From positions 1 to 54,642 of the forward strand of contig PBTQ01000035.1 of NCBI GenBank assembly GCA_002729125.1: a DNA stretch of 54,642 nucleotides, given 5' to 3'. The translations under genes and the position numbers were made by a program. Source of the DNA: Acidimicrobiaceae bacterium (GTDB taxonomy: Bacteria; Actinomycetota; Acidimicrobiia; Acidimicrobiales; Aldehydirespiratoraceae). The notes under the pieces are model-generated. The model worked only from the letters and a program-made list of their open reading frames with translations. It did no database searches and was not told the DNA's origin. Of this stretch, positions 7,712-15,321 are shown in pieces (position 1 is the stretch's first letter; each line of letters opens with the position of its first letter).

Positions 7712-8650
7712 GTGGCGAAGGAACGCGTTGAACGAGATGAAGAAGACCTCGTTCGGCTCTACCTGACCGATATTGGCCAGTACCCCCTGCTGACGAAGGA
7801 AGATGAAGTCCGCCTCGCTCAGGCCATCGAGGCAGGCTCCGAGGCGCGTGCCGAGTTCGAGAGCATCGACACCGAACTGACCCCCGCCAAGAAGCGCGAA
7901 CTTCGTCGAGCCATGCAGAAGGGCGAGCAGGCCGAGCGTACGTTCGTGCAGTCGAACCTGCGCCTCGTCGTCTCGATCGCTAAGAAGTACCAGGCCTCGG
8001 GCCTGCCGCTGCTCGACCTCATCCAGGAGGGCAACCTCGGTCTGATGCACGCCGTCGAGAAGTTCGACTGGCGCAAGGGCTTCAAGTTCTCCACGTACGC
8101 CACCTGGTGGATCCGTCAGGCGATCACTCGTGGTATCGCCAACACCGGCCGCACCATCCGCTTGCCCGTGCACGCCGGCGACACCCTTGCTCGCCTCCAG
8201 AAGGCTCGTGCCCGCCTGGAGCTGAAGTACGGCCGTCCGGCCACCCTTTCCGAACTCGCCGCCGAGGTCGAGATGCCGGAAGAGAAGGTCACCGAGGCGC
8301 TTCGCTTTGCCGCCGAGCCGTTGTCGCTCTCCGAGCCGTTGCGCGAAGACGGCGACGCCGAACTCGGTGACGTGGTCGAGGACCGTGGCGCTGACTCACC
8401 CTTTGAAGTGGCGGCCACGGCGCTGCTCCCCGAGGAAATCGCTCGCCTGCTCGCTCCGCTCGACGAGCGAGAGCGCGAAATCTTGAAGCTCCGCTTCGGT
8501 CTCGACCGAGGCGAGCCTCGCACCCTCGAAGAGGTCGGCGAGCACTTCAATCTCACCCGTGAGCGCATTCGTCAGATCGAGGCCCGGGCGATGTCGAAGC
8601 TGCGTCATCCGTCGTCTGACACGGGCGCCCGTGATCTGCTGAGCGTCTGA
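7712..8650 (+). CDS. RNA polymerase sigma factor, sigma-70 group 2 (SigB/Hrd-like)
   Basis: The start is the GTG at 7712 (MAKERVERDEED) with a strong GAGGAGG upstream. The 312-residue protein lacks region 1.1 and begins with region 1.2 (LVRLYLTDIGQYPLLTKEDE). Region 2 has NLRLVVSIAKKYQ, LDLIQEGNLGLMHAVEKFD and the -10 recognition helix TYATWWIRQAITRGI. Region 3 follows, and region 4 has the -35 helix-turn-helix TLEEVGEHFNLTRERIRQIE. It is an alternative primary-like sigma factor, not necessarily the housekeeping one, because it is shorter than a typical RpoD/HrdB. The next gene follows after 5 nt, so the two may be cotranscribed. Confidence 0.92.
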   Translation: MAKERVERDEEDLVRLYLTDIGQYPLLTKEDEVRLAQAIEAGSEARAEFESIDTELTPAKKRELRRAMQKGEQAERTFVQSNLRLVVSIAKKYQASGLPLLDLIQEGNLGLMHAVEKFDWRKGFKFSTYATWWIRQAITRGIANTGRTIRLPVHAGDTLARLQKARARLELKYGRPATLSELAAEVEMPEEKVTEALRFAAEPLSLSEPLREDGDAELGDVVEDRGADSPFEVAATALLPEEIARLLAPLDEREREILKLRFGLDRGEPRTLEEVGEHFNLTRERIRQIEARAMSKLRHPSSDTGARDLLSV

Positions 8651-8655
8651 TCCCT

Positions 8656-9189
8656 TTGGGGGTCCGGGCAGCGCTCGGCTACCAGCACAAGGCGGGCAAT
8701 CTGGTTTACAGCGCCATGCGTTCGGTGGCGGGCCCAAAGCCGGGTGCCATCTTCTTTTCGAAGACGATCCAGCCGATCGACGGCGCCGTTCAAAAGCTCA
8801 CCGGCAACACGACGACCGCCACCGAACTGTTGGCCGGTCTGCCAGTCGTCTACCTCACGACGGTTGGCTGCAAGTCCGGCCAGCCGCGCCGCACACCCTT
8901 GATCGCCGTGCCGATCGGCGACGACCTCGCCTTGCTCGGCACCAACTTCCGCGGCAAGCGGACACCGAGCTGGGTCTTCAACCTCGTTGCCGAACCGCAC
9001 GTGAAACTGGGGTACCGCACCGCCGAGATCGATGTGGTGGCACGCTACGCCACTGCCGATGAGTTCGAAGCCGTGTTCGCAGCCGCGGGTTCGATTTATG
9101 GCGGCTACACGAAGTACCGCGAGCGGGTCGACGGACGTGACATTCGGGTTTTCTTGCTCGAACAGGCCCGAACGCACCCGGCCACTTGA
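8656..9189 (+). CDS. Deazaflavin (F420)-dependent nitroreductase family protein
   Basis: The 177-residue protein belongs to the Ddn/FDOR split beta-barrel family. The diagnostic stretch is LTTVGCKSGQPRRTPL, followed by IGDDLALLGTNFRGKRTPSW and a C-terminal YTKYRERV motif. Family members bind coenzyme F420 and reduce a range of substrates, and some are membrane-associated. The substrate here cannot be told. The start is uncertain: TTG at 8656 is 5 nt after the sigma factor stop, and an ATG at 8716 is the alternative. It agrees with a second F420-associated gene at 24.1 kb in suggesting an F420-using organism. Confidence 0.8.
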   Translation: MGVRAALGYQHKAGNLVYSAMRSVAGPKPGAIFFSKTIQPIDGAVQKLTGNTTTATELLAGLPVVYLTTVGCKSGQPRRTPLIAVPIGDDLALLGTNFRGKRTPSWVFNLVAEPHVKLGYRTAEIDVVARYATADEFEAVFAAAGSIYGGYTKYRERVDGRDIRVFLLEQARTHPAT

Positions 9190-9209
9190 CAGCGCCCCCG
9201 AGCCTGCCG

Positions 9210-9236
9210 CTCCCGCGACTCGCGCCCGGGCGGGAG
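9210..9236. terminator. Possible hairpin between the F420-type gene and tRNA-Sec
   Basis: CTCCCGC and GCGGGAG form a 7-bp stem with a 13-nt loop in the short gap between two convergent genes. No T-run is present. Confidence 0.35.
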
Positions 9237-9242
9237 AGCGGG

Positions 9243-9338
9243 TGGCGGAGGTGGACGGGAATCGAACCCGCCGGACAGGGATCACCCATCCCACCCGCTT
9301 TGAAGGCGGGGGAGCCCACCAGGCGCTCGGACACCTCC
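9243..9338 (-). tRNA. selC: tRNA-Sec (UCA anticodon)
   Basis: The 96-nt minus-strand sequence folds as a long-variable-arm tRNA. The acceptor is GGAGGTG/CACCTCC, the discriminator is G, and CCA is encoded. The anticodon stem CCCGC/GCGGG closes the loop CTTCAAA, giving anticodon UCA, which reads UGA. The D arm can form six pairs with one bulged G around a 4-nt TGGT loop. The variable arm holds GGGAT/ATCCC, and the T arm GGCGGG/CCCGTC gives about 13 stacked pairs with the acceptor. Long acceptor-T stack, six-pair D stem and UCA together indicate selenocysteine tRNA rather than tRNA-Ser, which would carry UGA in this codon box. selA, selB and selD are not in the window. Confidence 0.88.
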
Positions 9339-9345
9339 AGCGATG

Positions 9346-9351
9346 ACGTTA
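9346..9351 (-). promoter_or_regulatory. Putative -10 element of tRNA-Sec
   Basis: TAACGT on the minus strand ends exactly 7 nt before G1 of the tRNA. Transcription would therefore begin at the mature 5' end, leaving no leader for RNase P. Confidence 0.45.
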
Positions 9352-9405
9352 TCGGCGTGCCTGACGTCACCGACACTGTGCTGGGGCATCCCCGGCGGAG
9401 GTAGG

Positions 9406-9411
9406 TAGCGT
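9406..9411 (+). promoter_or_regulatory. Putative -10 element before a 26-codon ORF
   Basis: TAGCGT lies exactly 7 nt before the ATG at 9419, the same spacing seen at about ten larger genes in this window. Confidence 0.4.
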
Positions 9412-9418
9412 CGGACGT

Positions 9419-9499
9419 ATGTCGGAGAACCGCAAACTCCTCTTCGTTGTCCTCGCAGTTCTGCTCGCCGTCCTGGCGCGCAAGGTCCGCGACGTCTGA
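9419..9499 (+). CDS. Small hydrophobic ORF, 26 aa
   Basis: ATG to TGA encodes MSENRKLLFVVLAVLLAVLA followed by a basic tail. It has one predicted membrane helix, with a positively charged C-terminus. It is too short for the ORF track. Support comes from the TAGCGT at the standard 7-nt spacing before the ATG. No function can be assigned and the family is not recognised. Confidence 0.45.
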   Translation: MSENRKLLFVVLAVLLAVLARKVRDV

Positions 9500-9553
9500 C
9501 CGTTCCCTGCTGAGCCGGCTGATCGCTGCCGGCGTCGCCAGGCCGATCGGCCG

Positions 9554-10837
9554 CTACTCCTCGCAATCCTCAGGTCCGAAGTCCTCCCAGCTCGGTGTCG
9601 GTTCCTCGGCGGGAGCGCCGCCTGAGGATGGGAGAGCGGGGGACGTTGCGCGGGTAACGACGAGTGCAGCCATCGCCGTGGTGAGGGGTACCGCAGCGAC
9701 GAGGCCGATCGAACCACAGAGGGTGCGGACGATCTCAACGGCGACCACCTCGGTGTTCGCGACGTTGGCGAGCGACTGATCCGAAACCGAGAACAGCAAA
9801 AGGACCGGCAGGCTGGCGCCGGCGTATGCCAACAGCAAGGTGTTGACCGTCGACGCGATGTGCTCGCGGCCGACCCGGATGCCCGAAGCCACGAGCTCCG
9901 ACACGGTGAGATCGGGCCGACGGTCATGGATCTCCGACACGGCAGCCACCTGTGTGACCGTGATGTCGTCAAGTGCCCCGAGCGTGCCGATCACCGCACC
10001 ACCGAGAAGGAGGCCAGCGAGATCGATGTCGCCGGCCAGGAAGGGGAGGAGCAGATTCTCCTCGGTTCCGAAACCGGTGATACGAGTCAGATCGAAGAAG
10101 ACCCGCGAGAGCACCAGGGTCAGGAACAACGAACCGAGCGTGCCGGCCAACGCCACCGTCGTGGTGGGGGAGACACCGTGCGTGAGGTAGAGCGTGACGA
10201 AGGCGATCACGGCCGCGGCAACGACGGCAACCGCAACCGGGTCGTTGCCGTCAAGGACCGACGGGGCGATGAAGACCACCAAGACGAACACGGTGACGGC
10301 CATCGAGGCGAGTGCCATGAGGCCGCGGCGGCGCCCGAGCGCGAACACGACAATCGCGAACAGGATCGCCAGCCACATCAGGGGCGCCTGCCGATCAAGG
10401 TCGGCATAGAAGTAGGCGTTGGTTGCCGGTTCGAAGCCGAGAATGATCGTGTCGCCGGGACTGAGGTCCGGGATGCCGCTCTGGAACTCGGTGTTGATCT
10501 CCGGAAGGATGATGAGCGATCCGTCCTCTGATCCGCTGGTGAGGATCGCCGCGATCTCGCGACACTCCTGCGGGTTCTCGGCAGAGGAGTAGCTGCACGG
10601 GCCGACGGTCTGCTCCTCGACGGTGGCACCCACCCGCTCGGTGACGAGTCCGAGGTCGGCGGCGTTCGAGATCGCCGCATCTCGGCCCTCGCCAGTAGGC
10701 CACAGCACGATCACCCCGACGACGGTGGCCACGGCGGCGAAGCTGACGGCGCCGAGCACAGCGCGAAGGGTCGGGACGGCGAGCCAGCGTTCCCAGCCGT
10801 CTGTCATCCCGTGACCATGCGTGTGTCCGTCGTTCAT
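9554..10837 (-). CDS. YibE/F family multi-pass membrane protein
   Basis: The start is the ATG at 10837 (MNDGHTHGHG), which overlaps the upstream HAD stop as ATGA; the ORF extension is not used. The 427-residue product has one N-terminal membrane segment (AVLGAVSFAAVATVVGVIVL), an extracytoplasmic domain to about residue 155, then about seven membrane segments typical of YibE/F-like proteins, including DITVTQVAAVSEIH and ASTVNTLLLAYAGASLPVLL. The role of this family is not established; a transport function has been suggested. The histidine-rich N-terminus could bind metal, which is only a guess. It is coupled to the HAD phosphatase gene upstream. Confidence 0.8.
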   Translation of the reverse strand: MNDGHTHGHGMTDGWERWLAVPTLRAVLGAVSFAAVATVVGVIVLWPTGEGRDAAISNAADLGLVTERVGATVEEQTVGPCSYSSAENPQECREIAAILTSGSEDGSLIILPEINTEFQSGIPDLSPGDTIILGFEPATNAYFYADLDRQAPLMWLAILFAIVVFALGRRRGLMALASMAVTVFVLVVFIAPSVLDGNDPVAVAVVAAAVIAFVTLYLTHGVSPTTTVALAGTLGSLFLTLVLSRVFFDLTRITGFGTEENLLLPFLAGDIDLAGLLLGGAVIGTLGALDDITVTQVAAVSEIHDRRPDLTVSELVASGIRVGREHIASTVNTLLLAYAGASLPVLLLFSVSDQSLANVANTEVVAVEIVRTLCGSIGLVAAVPLTTAMAALVVTRATSPALPSSGGAPAEEPTPSWEDFGPEDCEE

Positions 10838-11649
10838 CGGCGCCGCCCCATCGACTTGCGGGTTTTCCACCACAGAAGACCGCCGGCCAGCGTTCCGGCG
10901 CCGAGCGCGCCGAGTGCCATCGGCTTCGGGGGTCGAACGCCTCGGCTCTCGACGAGGGGTTGCGGGTTTTCGAACACCCGGATCTCCCAGCCCCGGCTGG
11001 TGGCCTCCTTGAGAAGGGCCCTGTCGGGGTTCACGGCGACGGGGTGGCCGACCGTCTCGAGCATCGGGAGGTCGGTGACCGAGTCGGAGTAGGCAAACGA
11101 ACCGGGGAGGTCAAGGTCGTAGCGTTCGGCTTGCTCGAGGATGGCGGCGACCTTGTGCTCGCCGGCGGCATAGAACTCGACCTCGCCCGTGTATCGACCT
11201 TTGGCATCGATCTTGGCCCGGCTTGCAATCGCAGCATCGACCCCGAGGTGTCGAGCGAGTGGCATCACGATCTCCTCCGGCGAGGCGGACACGAGGTACA
11301 CCCGACGTCCGGCCTCTTGATGGGATTCGATGAGCTCAACCGCTTCGGTGTACACCAACGGATCGATGACGTCGGTCAGTGCGCCGTCGACCAGGTTGGA
11401 GATCTTCTCCTTCTCCCAACCGGCCGAGACCTTGAGCGCCGTCTCGCGCATCTTCACCATGCGGCCCTCGTCGGCGCCGAGGTAGCGGAACACGATCTGG
11501 CCCCATAGCGCCCGAACGACCAGCCAACGGTTGAGCATCCCCTCCTGGTGCAGGCGGGGACCGAACGCCAGCATCGCTGCTTTGGCGATGACGGTCTTGT
11601 CAAGATCGAAGAAGGCGGCCTCGGTCACGTTGGCATCGTAGAAGGCCAT
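10834..11649 (-). CDS. HAD-IB family hydrolase (SerB-like phosphatase)
   Basis: The 271-residue protein has the HAD motifs in order: motif I FFDLDKTVI near residue 16 (nucleophile Asp), motif II LVSASP, and motif III SDSVTDLPML. The cap insertion between motifs I and II is of the C1 type found in phosphoserine phosphatase-like HAD-IB enzymes. A hydrophobic C-terminal stretch (ALGALGAGTLAGGLLWW) may anchor it in the membrane. In mycobacteria, HAD-IB relatives fused to acyltransferases act on lipid phosphates, so a phospholipid or phosphoserine substrate is possible. It overlaps the YibE/F gene by 4 nt. Confidence 0.85.
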   Translation of the reverse strand: MAFYDANVTEAAFFDLDKTVIAKAAMLAFGPRLHQEGMLNRWLVVRALWGQIVFRYLGADEGRMVKMRETALKVSAGWEKEKISNLVDGALTDVIDPLVYTEAVELIESHQEAGRRVYLVSASPEEIVMPLARHLGVDAAIASRAKIDAKGRYTGEVEFYAAGEHKVAAILEQAERYDLDLPGSFAYSDSVTDLPMLETVGHPVAVNPDRALLKEATSRGWEIRVFENPQPLVESRGVRPPKPMALGALGAGTLAGGLLWWKTRKSMGRRR

Positions 11650-11703
11650 GCCTAGGGACGACTCGCGACTTCCCCGTCGAGCCCCTGTTCCGGGAGAAAC
11701 GTC

Positions 11704-12048
11704 GTGCTCGTTATTTGCCGATCGCCCAAGGGCGGTGTCGCCACGTCAGTCGTGGCCGCTGCGCTTGCGCTCTGCCACGCCCATGCCGGTCGCCCCACGG
11801 TCCCCGTCGATCTTGCCGGGGACCAACCCGATCTCTTCGGTGTGGCGCCGCCGTCGTAGCTCGGGATCGGCGACTGGGCTGCAGGGGGCGATGATGTGCC
11901 GGTCGAGGCCCTCACTGCGCTCGAGGTCGAGGTGGTGTCCGGCGGCGGCCGGGTCACCGTGGTGGTGCGTTTCGACGCGCCGATCATCGGGGCGCTAGTG
12001 GGCGATCTCGCCCTCGACGCCGACGCGACGATGCGCCTGGAGCGGTGA
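11704..12048 (+). pseudogene. Broken ParA/MinD-like ATPase gene
   Basis: From the GTG at 11704 the frame reads a ParA-like N-terminus: a first strand VLVICRSPKGGVATSVVAAA with a Walker-A-like loop, then GRPTVPVDLAGDQPDLFGVA. A TAG stops it at 11857-11859, where the family would have an ordinary residue (GAG to TAG would be a single change). The same frame stays open for 62 more codons (LGIGDWAAGGDDVPVEAL onward) to TGA at 12046. The loop also lacks the second lysine of the KGGxGK[ST] signature and the C-terminal half of the protein is missing. This looks like a decaying remnant and fills the 450-bp gap between the HAD and helicase genes. Confidence 0.7.
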
Positions 12049-12101
12049 TGGCCCGACATGGAGCCCCGGTGGATTGGTCGGGGCCAGGAGGGCCCGGTGG
12101 C

Positions 12102-14420
12102 TCAGGTCACGGGATCTGCCGGGGAATCTGGTTCCAGAATCCGCCTCAGCAGCGTGATCGCACCTGCTTTGTCGAGCGGATCGTTGCCGTTGCCACATTT
12201 CGGGGATTGCACGCATGACGGACAGCCGTCGGTGCACTCGCACGAATCGATCGCCTCAAGCGTGGCGACCAGGTGTTCGGTGCCGGTCTCCCAGCCGAGT
12301 TCGGCAATGCCCGCACCTCCCGCATAGGCGTCGTAGACGAAGACGGTGGCGCCGTCGGTGTCGACATGGTGGGCGGTGGAGACGCCACCGACGTCCCAGC
12401 GGTCGCAGATCGTGAACAAAGGAAGCATCGCGATCGCAGCGTGCTCGGCTGCGTGCAGCGTGCCGCGGGGATCGCCACCGGTGCCGACGACCTTGCCGAT
12501 CACGTCGTCGTCAACGACATACCAAAAGGCCCGGGTGACGAGGCGCTGCTCGGGAAGGTCGAGTGTCTCGTTGGCGAGGATCTTGCGGCTGAAGCGATCG
12601 CGAAGTTGGTAGCCGAGCACCTTGGCGGTGACTTCGACTTCGCCGATGTGAAGCGTGGCACGCCCGACTCGGCGCTGGTCGACAACCCGCAGGACCCGGA
12701 TGTCTTTGTCGGTCTGGGGCTGGGTGTAGGTGTTGTTGCCGCACTCGACGACACGGGCGCGCTTGTCGTGCAGATCAAGCTCGACAACCTCATAGCTCTG
12801 CCCGCGGTGCAGATAGATCGCGCCCTGGTGCACGGCTGTGTAGGCCCGAGCCTCATCGACGGTGCCGATGAGGCGCTCGGTGTGGTGATCGATGATCGTG
12901 ATCTCGCTTGACGAACCCGAACGCAGGCCGATTCCCCGAGACGGATAGCCCGTGCCGCACCAATGAGCGAACGGTTCCTCTTGCCCGTTGAGTCGGCGCC
13001 GCTGCAACCGCAACTGGCCGGCGCGGACGAGATCACGGATGCCATCGTGGAGTTCCTCGTCGCTCCACCAGCGAACATCGTCGTATGACAGCGGCAGTTC
13101 GTAGGCCGCGCAGGCGAGATGCGGGCCGAGGATGTGCGGGTTGGCCGTGTTGATCACCGATGGCTCCGGCTGTCGCTCGAAGACCTCGTGGGGGTGACGC
13201 ATCAGGTAGCGGTCGAGTTGGTCGTCGCCGGCAACGAGCACCGAGACACTCGGCGCGTTGCGGCGCCCGGCGCGTCCCGCCTGTTGCCACATCGATGCGA
13301 TCGTGCCGGGGAACCCATTGATCACGCAGGCGTCGAGGTCGCCGATGTCGACGCCGAGCTCGAGCGCCGAGGTGGCGACGATGCCGCGCAGCGTGCCGTC
13401 GCTCATCTGCTCCTCGATCGCCCGACGCTCCTCGGTGAGGTAGCCGGCCCGATACGCCATCACTGTGCGTTTCAGGTGCCTCGATACCCGGCGGGAGATG
13501 TCGGCGGCGATGAGTTCAGTGCCCTTGCGGCTCTGGCAGAAGGTGATCGTTCGGTGGCCGGACTCGACCAGCGCTGCGCTGACCGCCGCCACCTCGCTAT
13601 TTGCCGAGGCGCGTGCACCGGTCTCCTCGTCAATGACCGGTGGGTCGAGCAGCGCGAACCGACGCGGACCAGTGGGGGAGCCGTCGTCGGTGATGGCGGT
13701 GACCGGCGCTGCACACAACGCCGATGCCAGCCGCTCGGGCTGGCCGATCGTAGCGGAGGTGAAGACGAAGACCGGATCGGAGCCGTAGTGGCGACAGATC
13801 CGGCGGAGTCGTCGGAGGATGTGGGAAACGTGCGTGCCGAAGACGCCGCGCAGAACGTGGAGCTCATCGATCACCACCACCCGGAGCCGCATGAAGAAGG
13901 TGTCCCACTTCTCGTGCCGGGGGAGGAACCCACCGTGCAGCATTTCCGGGTTGGTGAGGATGACGTTGGCGTTGTCGCGGATCCAGGCCTTCTCCTCCAG
14001 GGTGGCGTCGCCGTCGTAGGCGCCGGCCACGAGCCGGGGAAAGTCGAGGGTGGCGAGCGAACGCAACTGATCGTGGGCGAGCGCTTTGGTGGGATACAGG
14101 AGAAGTGCTGCGCCGGGCGTGACCGGATCGGCGACGGCCTCGGCGATCGGGATCTGGAAGCACCGGGACTTGCCCGACGCCGTGCCGGTGGCGATCACGA
14201 CGTTCTCACCGCGCCGGATCGCGTCGATCGCTTCGGCCTGGTGACGCCACAGGTGTCGCGTGTCGGGTCGGTTAGCAAGACCGGACGGCAGGGGTTGCTC
14301 AAGCTCACGATGGTGTTCGGCGCGAGGTTCGAGGTGCTCCACGTGCACCAGGCGTCCATCGGCATCGAGTTCGTCGAGCAGCGTCTCGAACGGGGTGGTT
14401 GGGTCCGGCGCGAGGGCCAT
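12102..14420 (-). CDS. DEAD/DEAH-box helicase with DUF1998, MrfA/Hrq1-like
   Basis: The 772-residue protein is a superfamily 2 helicase. Seen in order are the Q-motif region LWRHQAEAI, Walker A ATGTASGKS, YPTKALAHDQ, motif II as DELH, motif III SAT, TSALELGVDIGDLDACV and motif VI QQAGRAGR. The C-terminal third is a DUF1998 domain with four clustered cysteines (CECTDGCPSCVQSPKCG), the zinc-binding hallmark of Bacillus MrfA and relatives such as mycobacterial Rv3649. MrfA acts in repair of mitomycin-type DNA damage, so a DNA repair role is probable. TAGCAT lies 6 nt upstream of the ATG. Only about 60 nt separate its start from the divergent STAS gene. Confidence 0.88.
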   Translation of the reverse strand: MALAPDPTTPFETLLDELDADGRLVHVEHLEPRAEHHRELEQPLPSGLANRPDTRHLWRHQAEAIDAIRRGENVVIATGTASGKSRCFQIPIAEAVADPVTPGAALLLYPTKALAHDQLRSLATLDFPRLVAGAYDGDATLEEKAWIRDNANVILTNPEMLHGGFLPRHEKWDTFFMRLRVVVIDELHVLRGVFGTHVSHILRRLRRICRHYGSDPVFVFTSATIGQPERLASALCAAPVTAITDDGSPTGPRRFALLDPPVIDEETGARASANSEVAAVSAALVESGHRTITFCQSRKGTELIAADISRRVSRHLKRTVMAYRAGYLTEERRAIEEQMSDGTLRGIVATSALELGVDIGDLDACVINGFPGTIASMWQQAGRAGRRNAPSVSVLVAGDDQLDRYLMRHPHEVFERQPEPSVINTANPHILGPHLACAAYELPLSYDDVRWWSDEELHDGIRDLVRAGQLRLQRRRLNGQEEPFAHWCGTGYPSRGIGLRSGSSSEITIIDHHTERLIGTVDEARAYTAVHQGAIYLHRGQSYEVVELDLHDKRARVVECGNNTYTQPQTDKDIRVLRVVDQRRVGRATLHIGEVEVTAKVLGYQLRDRFSRKILANETLDLPEQRLVTRAFWYVVDDDVIGKVVGTGGDPRGTLHAAEHAAIAMLPLFTICDRWDVGGVSTAHHVDTDGATVFVYDAYAGGAGIAELGWETGTEHLVATLEAIDSCECTDGCPSCVQSPKCGNGNDPLDKAGAITLLRRILEPDSPADPVT

Positions 14421-14426
14421 CGTCCG

Positions 14427-14432
14427 ATGCTA
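14427..14432 (-). promoter_or_regulatory. Putative -10 element of the helicase gene
   Basis: TAGCAT on the minus strand ends 6 nt before the ATG at 14420, suggesting a leaderless transcript. Confidence 0.4.
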
Positions 14433-14470
14433 CGGCAGCCCTGTGACCGAATCACCTGCATGTGGTCCGA

Positions 14471-14476
14471 TACCGT
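14471..14476 (+). promoter_or_regulatory. Putative -10 element of the STAS gene
   Basis: TACCGT ends exactly 7 nt before the GTG at 14484 and decides that start over the upstream ATG at 14460. Confidence 0.4.
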
Positions 14477-14483
14477 GCCCCGG

Positions 14484-14822
14484 GTGGACATCGTCGTGCA
14501 CACCCACCTCGCCGACCCTTGGTCGGTGCTCACCGTGGCCGGTGAACTTGATGTCGTCGGCGCGCCCGAACTGCGTCAGCATGTGATCCAGGTTGTGCGC
14601 GAAGGCCATTGTCGTCTTGTCCTCGACCTCACCGGTGTCGCATTCGTCGATTCGTTCGGGCTTGGTGTGCTCGTCGGCGCGCTGAAGCGGGTCCGGCTGC
14701 TCGACGGCGACCTGCGGCTCGTCATCACCGAGTCACGGGTGCGGCGGGTACTCGAGGTGTGCGACCTTGATCGGGTGTTCGCGATCCACACCGATCTCGA
14801 TTCGGCGGTGGCTGCGGCGTGA
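14484..14822 (+). CDS. STAS-domain anti-sigma factor antagonist
   Basis: The 112-residue protein (from GTG 14484) is a single STAS domain: WSVLTVAGELDVVGAPELR, then LVLDLTGVAFVDSFGLGVLV. Proteins of this type bind an RsbW/SpoIIAB-type kinase and free its sigma factor, and are switched off by phosphorylation of a serine in the DS[ST]G motif. Here that position is phenylalanine (DSFG), although the preceding serine remains, so control by phosphorylation may be altered. It overlaps the anti-sigma kinase gene as GTGA, so the pair is translationally coupled. The sigma factor it serves is not adjacent. An ATG at 14460 is an alternative start. Confidence 0.85.
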   Translation: MDIVVHTHLADPWSVLTVAGELDVVGAPELRQHVIQVVREGHCRLVLDLTGVAFVDSFGLGVLVGALKRVRLLDGDLRLVITESRVRRVLEVCDLDRVFAIHTDLDSAVAAA

Positions 14823-15298
14823 GAACGGGCACCGAGCAGGATCCGGAGGTTGTGGTCGGCCCTGGGTCGATCGCGATCGAGATCCCGGCTCGATCCGACT
14901 TCGTGTCCTTCGTCCGTGTCGCAGTCGCCGCAGCCGCCGAACTGCGACCCGACATCGCCATCGAACGCGTCGAAGATCTCAAACTCGCCGTCTCCGAGGC
15001 CGTCACCAATTCGATCAACGCCCAAGATCGCGTCGGGACGATCGACCGCATCCGTATCGAATGTGAGGTCACTGACGACGAGATCACGGTTGTCATCCAC
15101 GACCGGGGTCAGGGCTTTGATCGAGGCGATATTCCCGAACTTCCCGAGCCCGATCACCCCGATCGCTTGTTGCACGATTCGGGCCTCGGCCTCCATCTGA
15201 TGGCCATGCTGACCGACGAGAGCGAGGTGTCGTCCGACGATGACGGCACCGACGTCAAACTAGTGGTCTATTCCTCCAACCGTCGTCGCTTGGAGTGA
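14819..15298 (+). CDS. RsbW-like anti-sigma factor, HATPase domain
   Basis: The 159-residue protein has a GHKL ATPase fold: the N box LKLAVSEAVTNSINA with the catalytic Glu and Mg-binding Asn, the G1 box VIHDRGQGFD and the G2 box SGLGLHLM. This is the serine-kinase/anti-sigma type that holds a sigma factor inactive and phosphorylates a STAS partner. The partner is almost certainly the product of the preceding gene, which it overlaps by 4 nt. The sigma factor may be the group 2 factor at 7.7 kb or one elsewhere; nothing in the sequence settles this. Confidence 0.86.
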   Translation: MRTGTEQDPEVVVGPGSIAIEIPARSDFVSFVRVAVAAAAELRPDIAIERVEDLKLAVSEAVTNSINAQDRVGTIDRIRIECEVTDDEITVVIHDRGQGFDRGDIPELPEPDHPDRLLHDSGLGLHLMAMLTDESEVSSDDDGTDVKLVVYSSNRRRLE

Positions 15299-15306
15299 TG
15301 CGGCGG

Positions 15307-15312
15307 TAGGTT
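15307..15312 (+). promoter_or_regulatory. Putative -10 element of nhaA-topA
   Basis: TAGGTT ends 9 nt before the ATG of nhaA, giving a leaderless or nearly leaderless transcript. Confidence 0.35.
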
Positions 15313-15321
15313 CCCCACGTC

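Noticed and set aside
6548-8173. 541-aa minus-strand ORF
   Set aside because: Antisense to nadE and the sigma factor gene.
9243-9338. Reading the long-arm tRNA as tRNA-Ser
   Set aside because: The anticodon is UCA, not a serine anticodon, and the D stem and acceptor-T stack fit tRNA-Sec.
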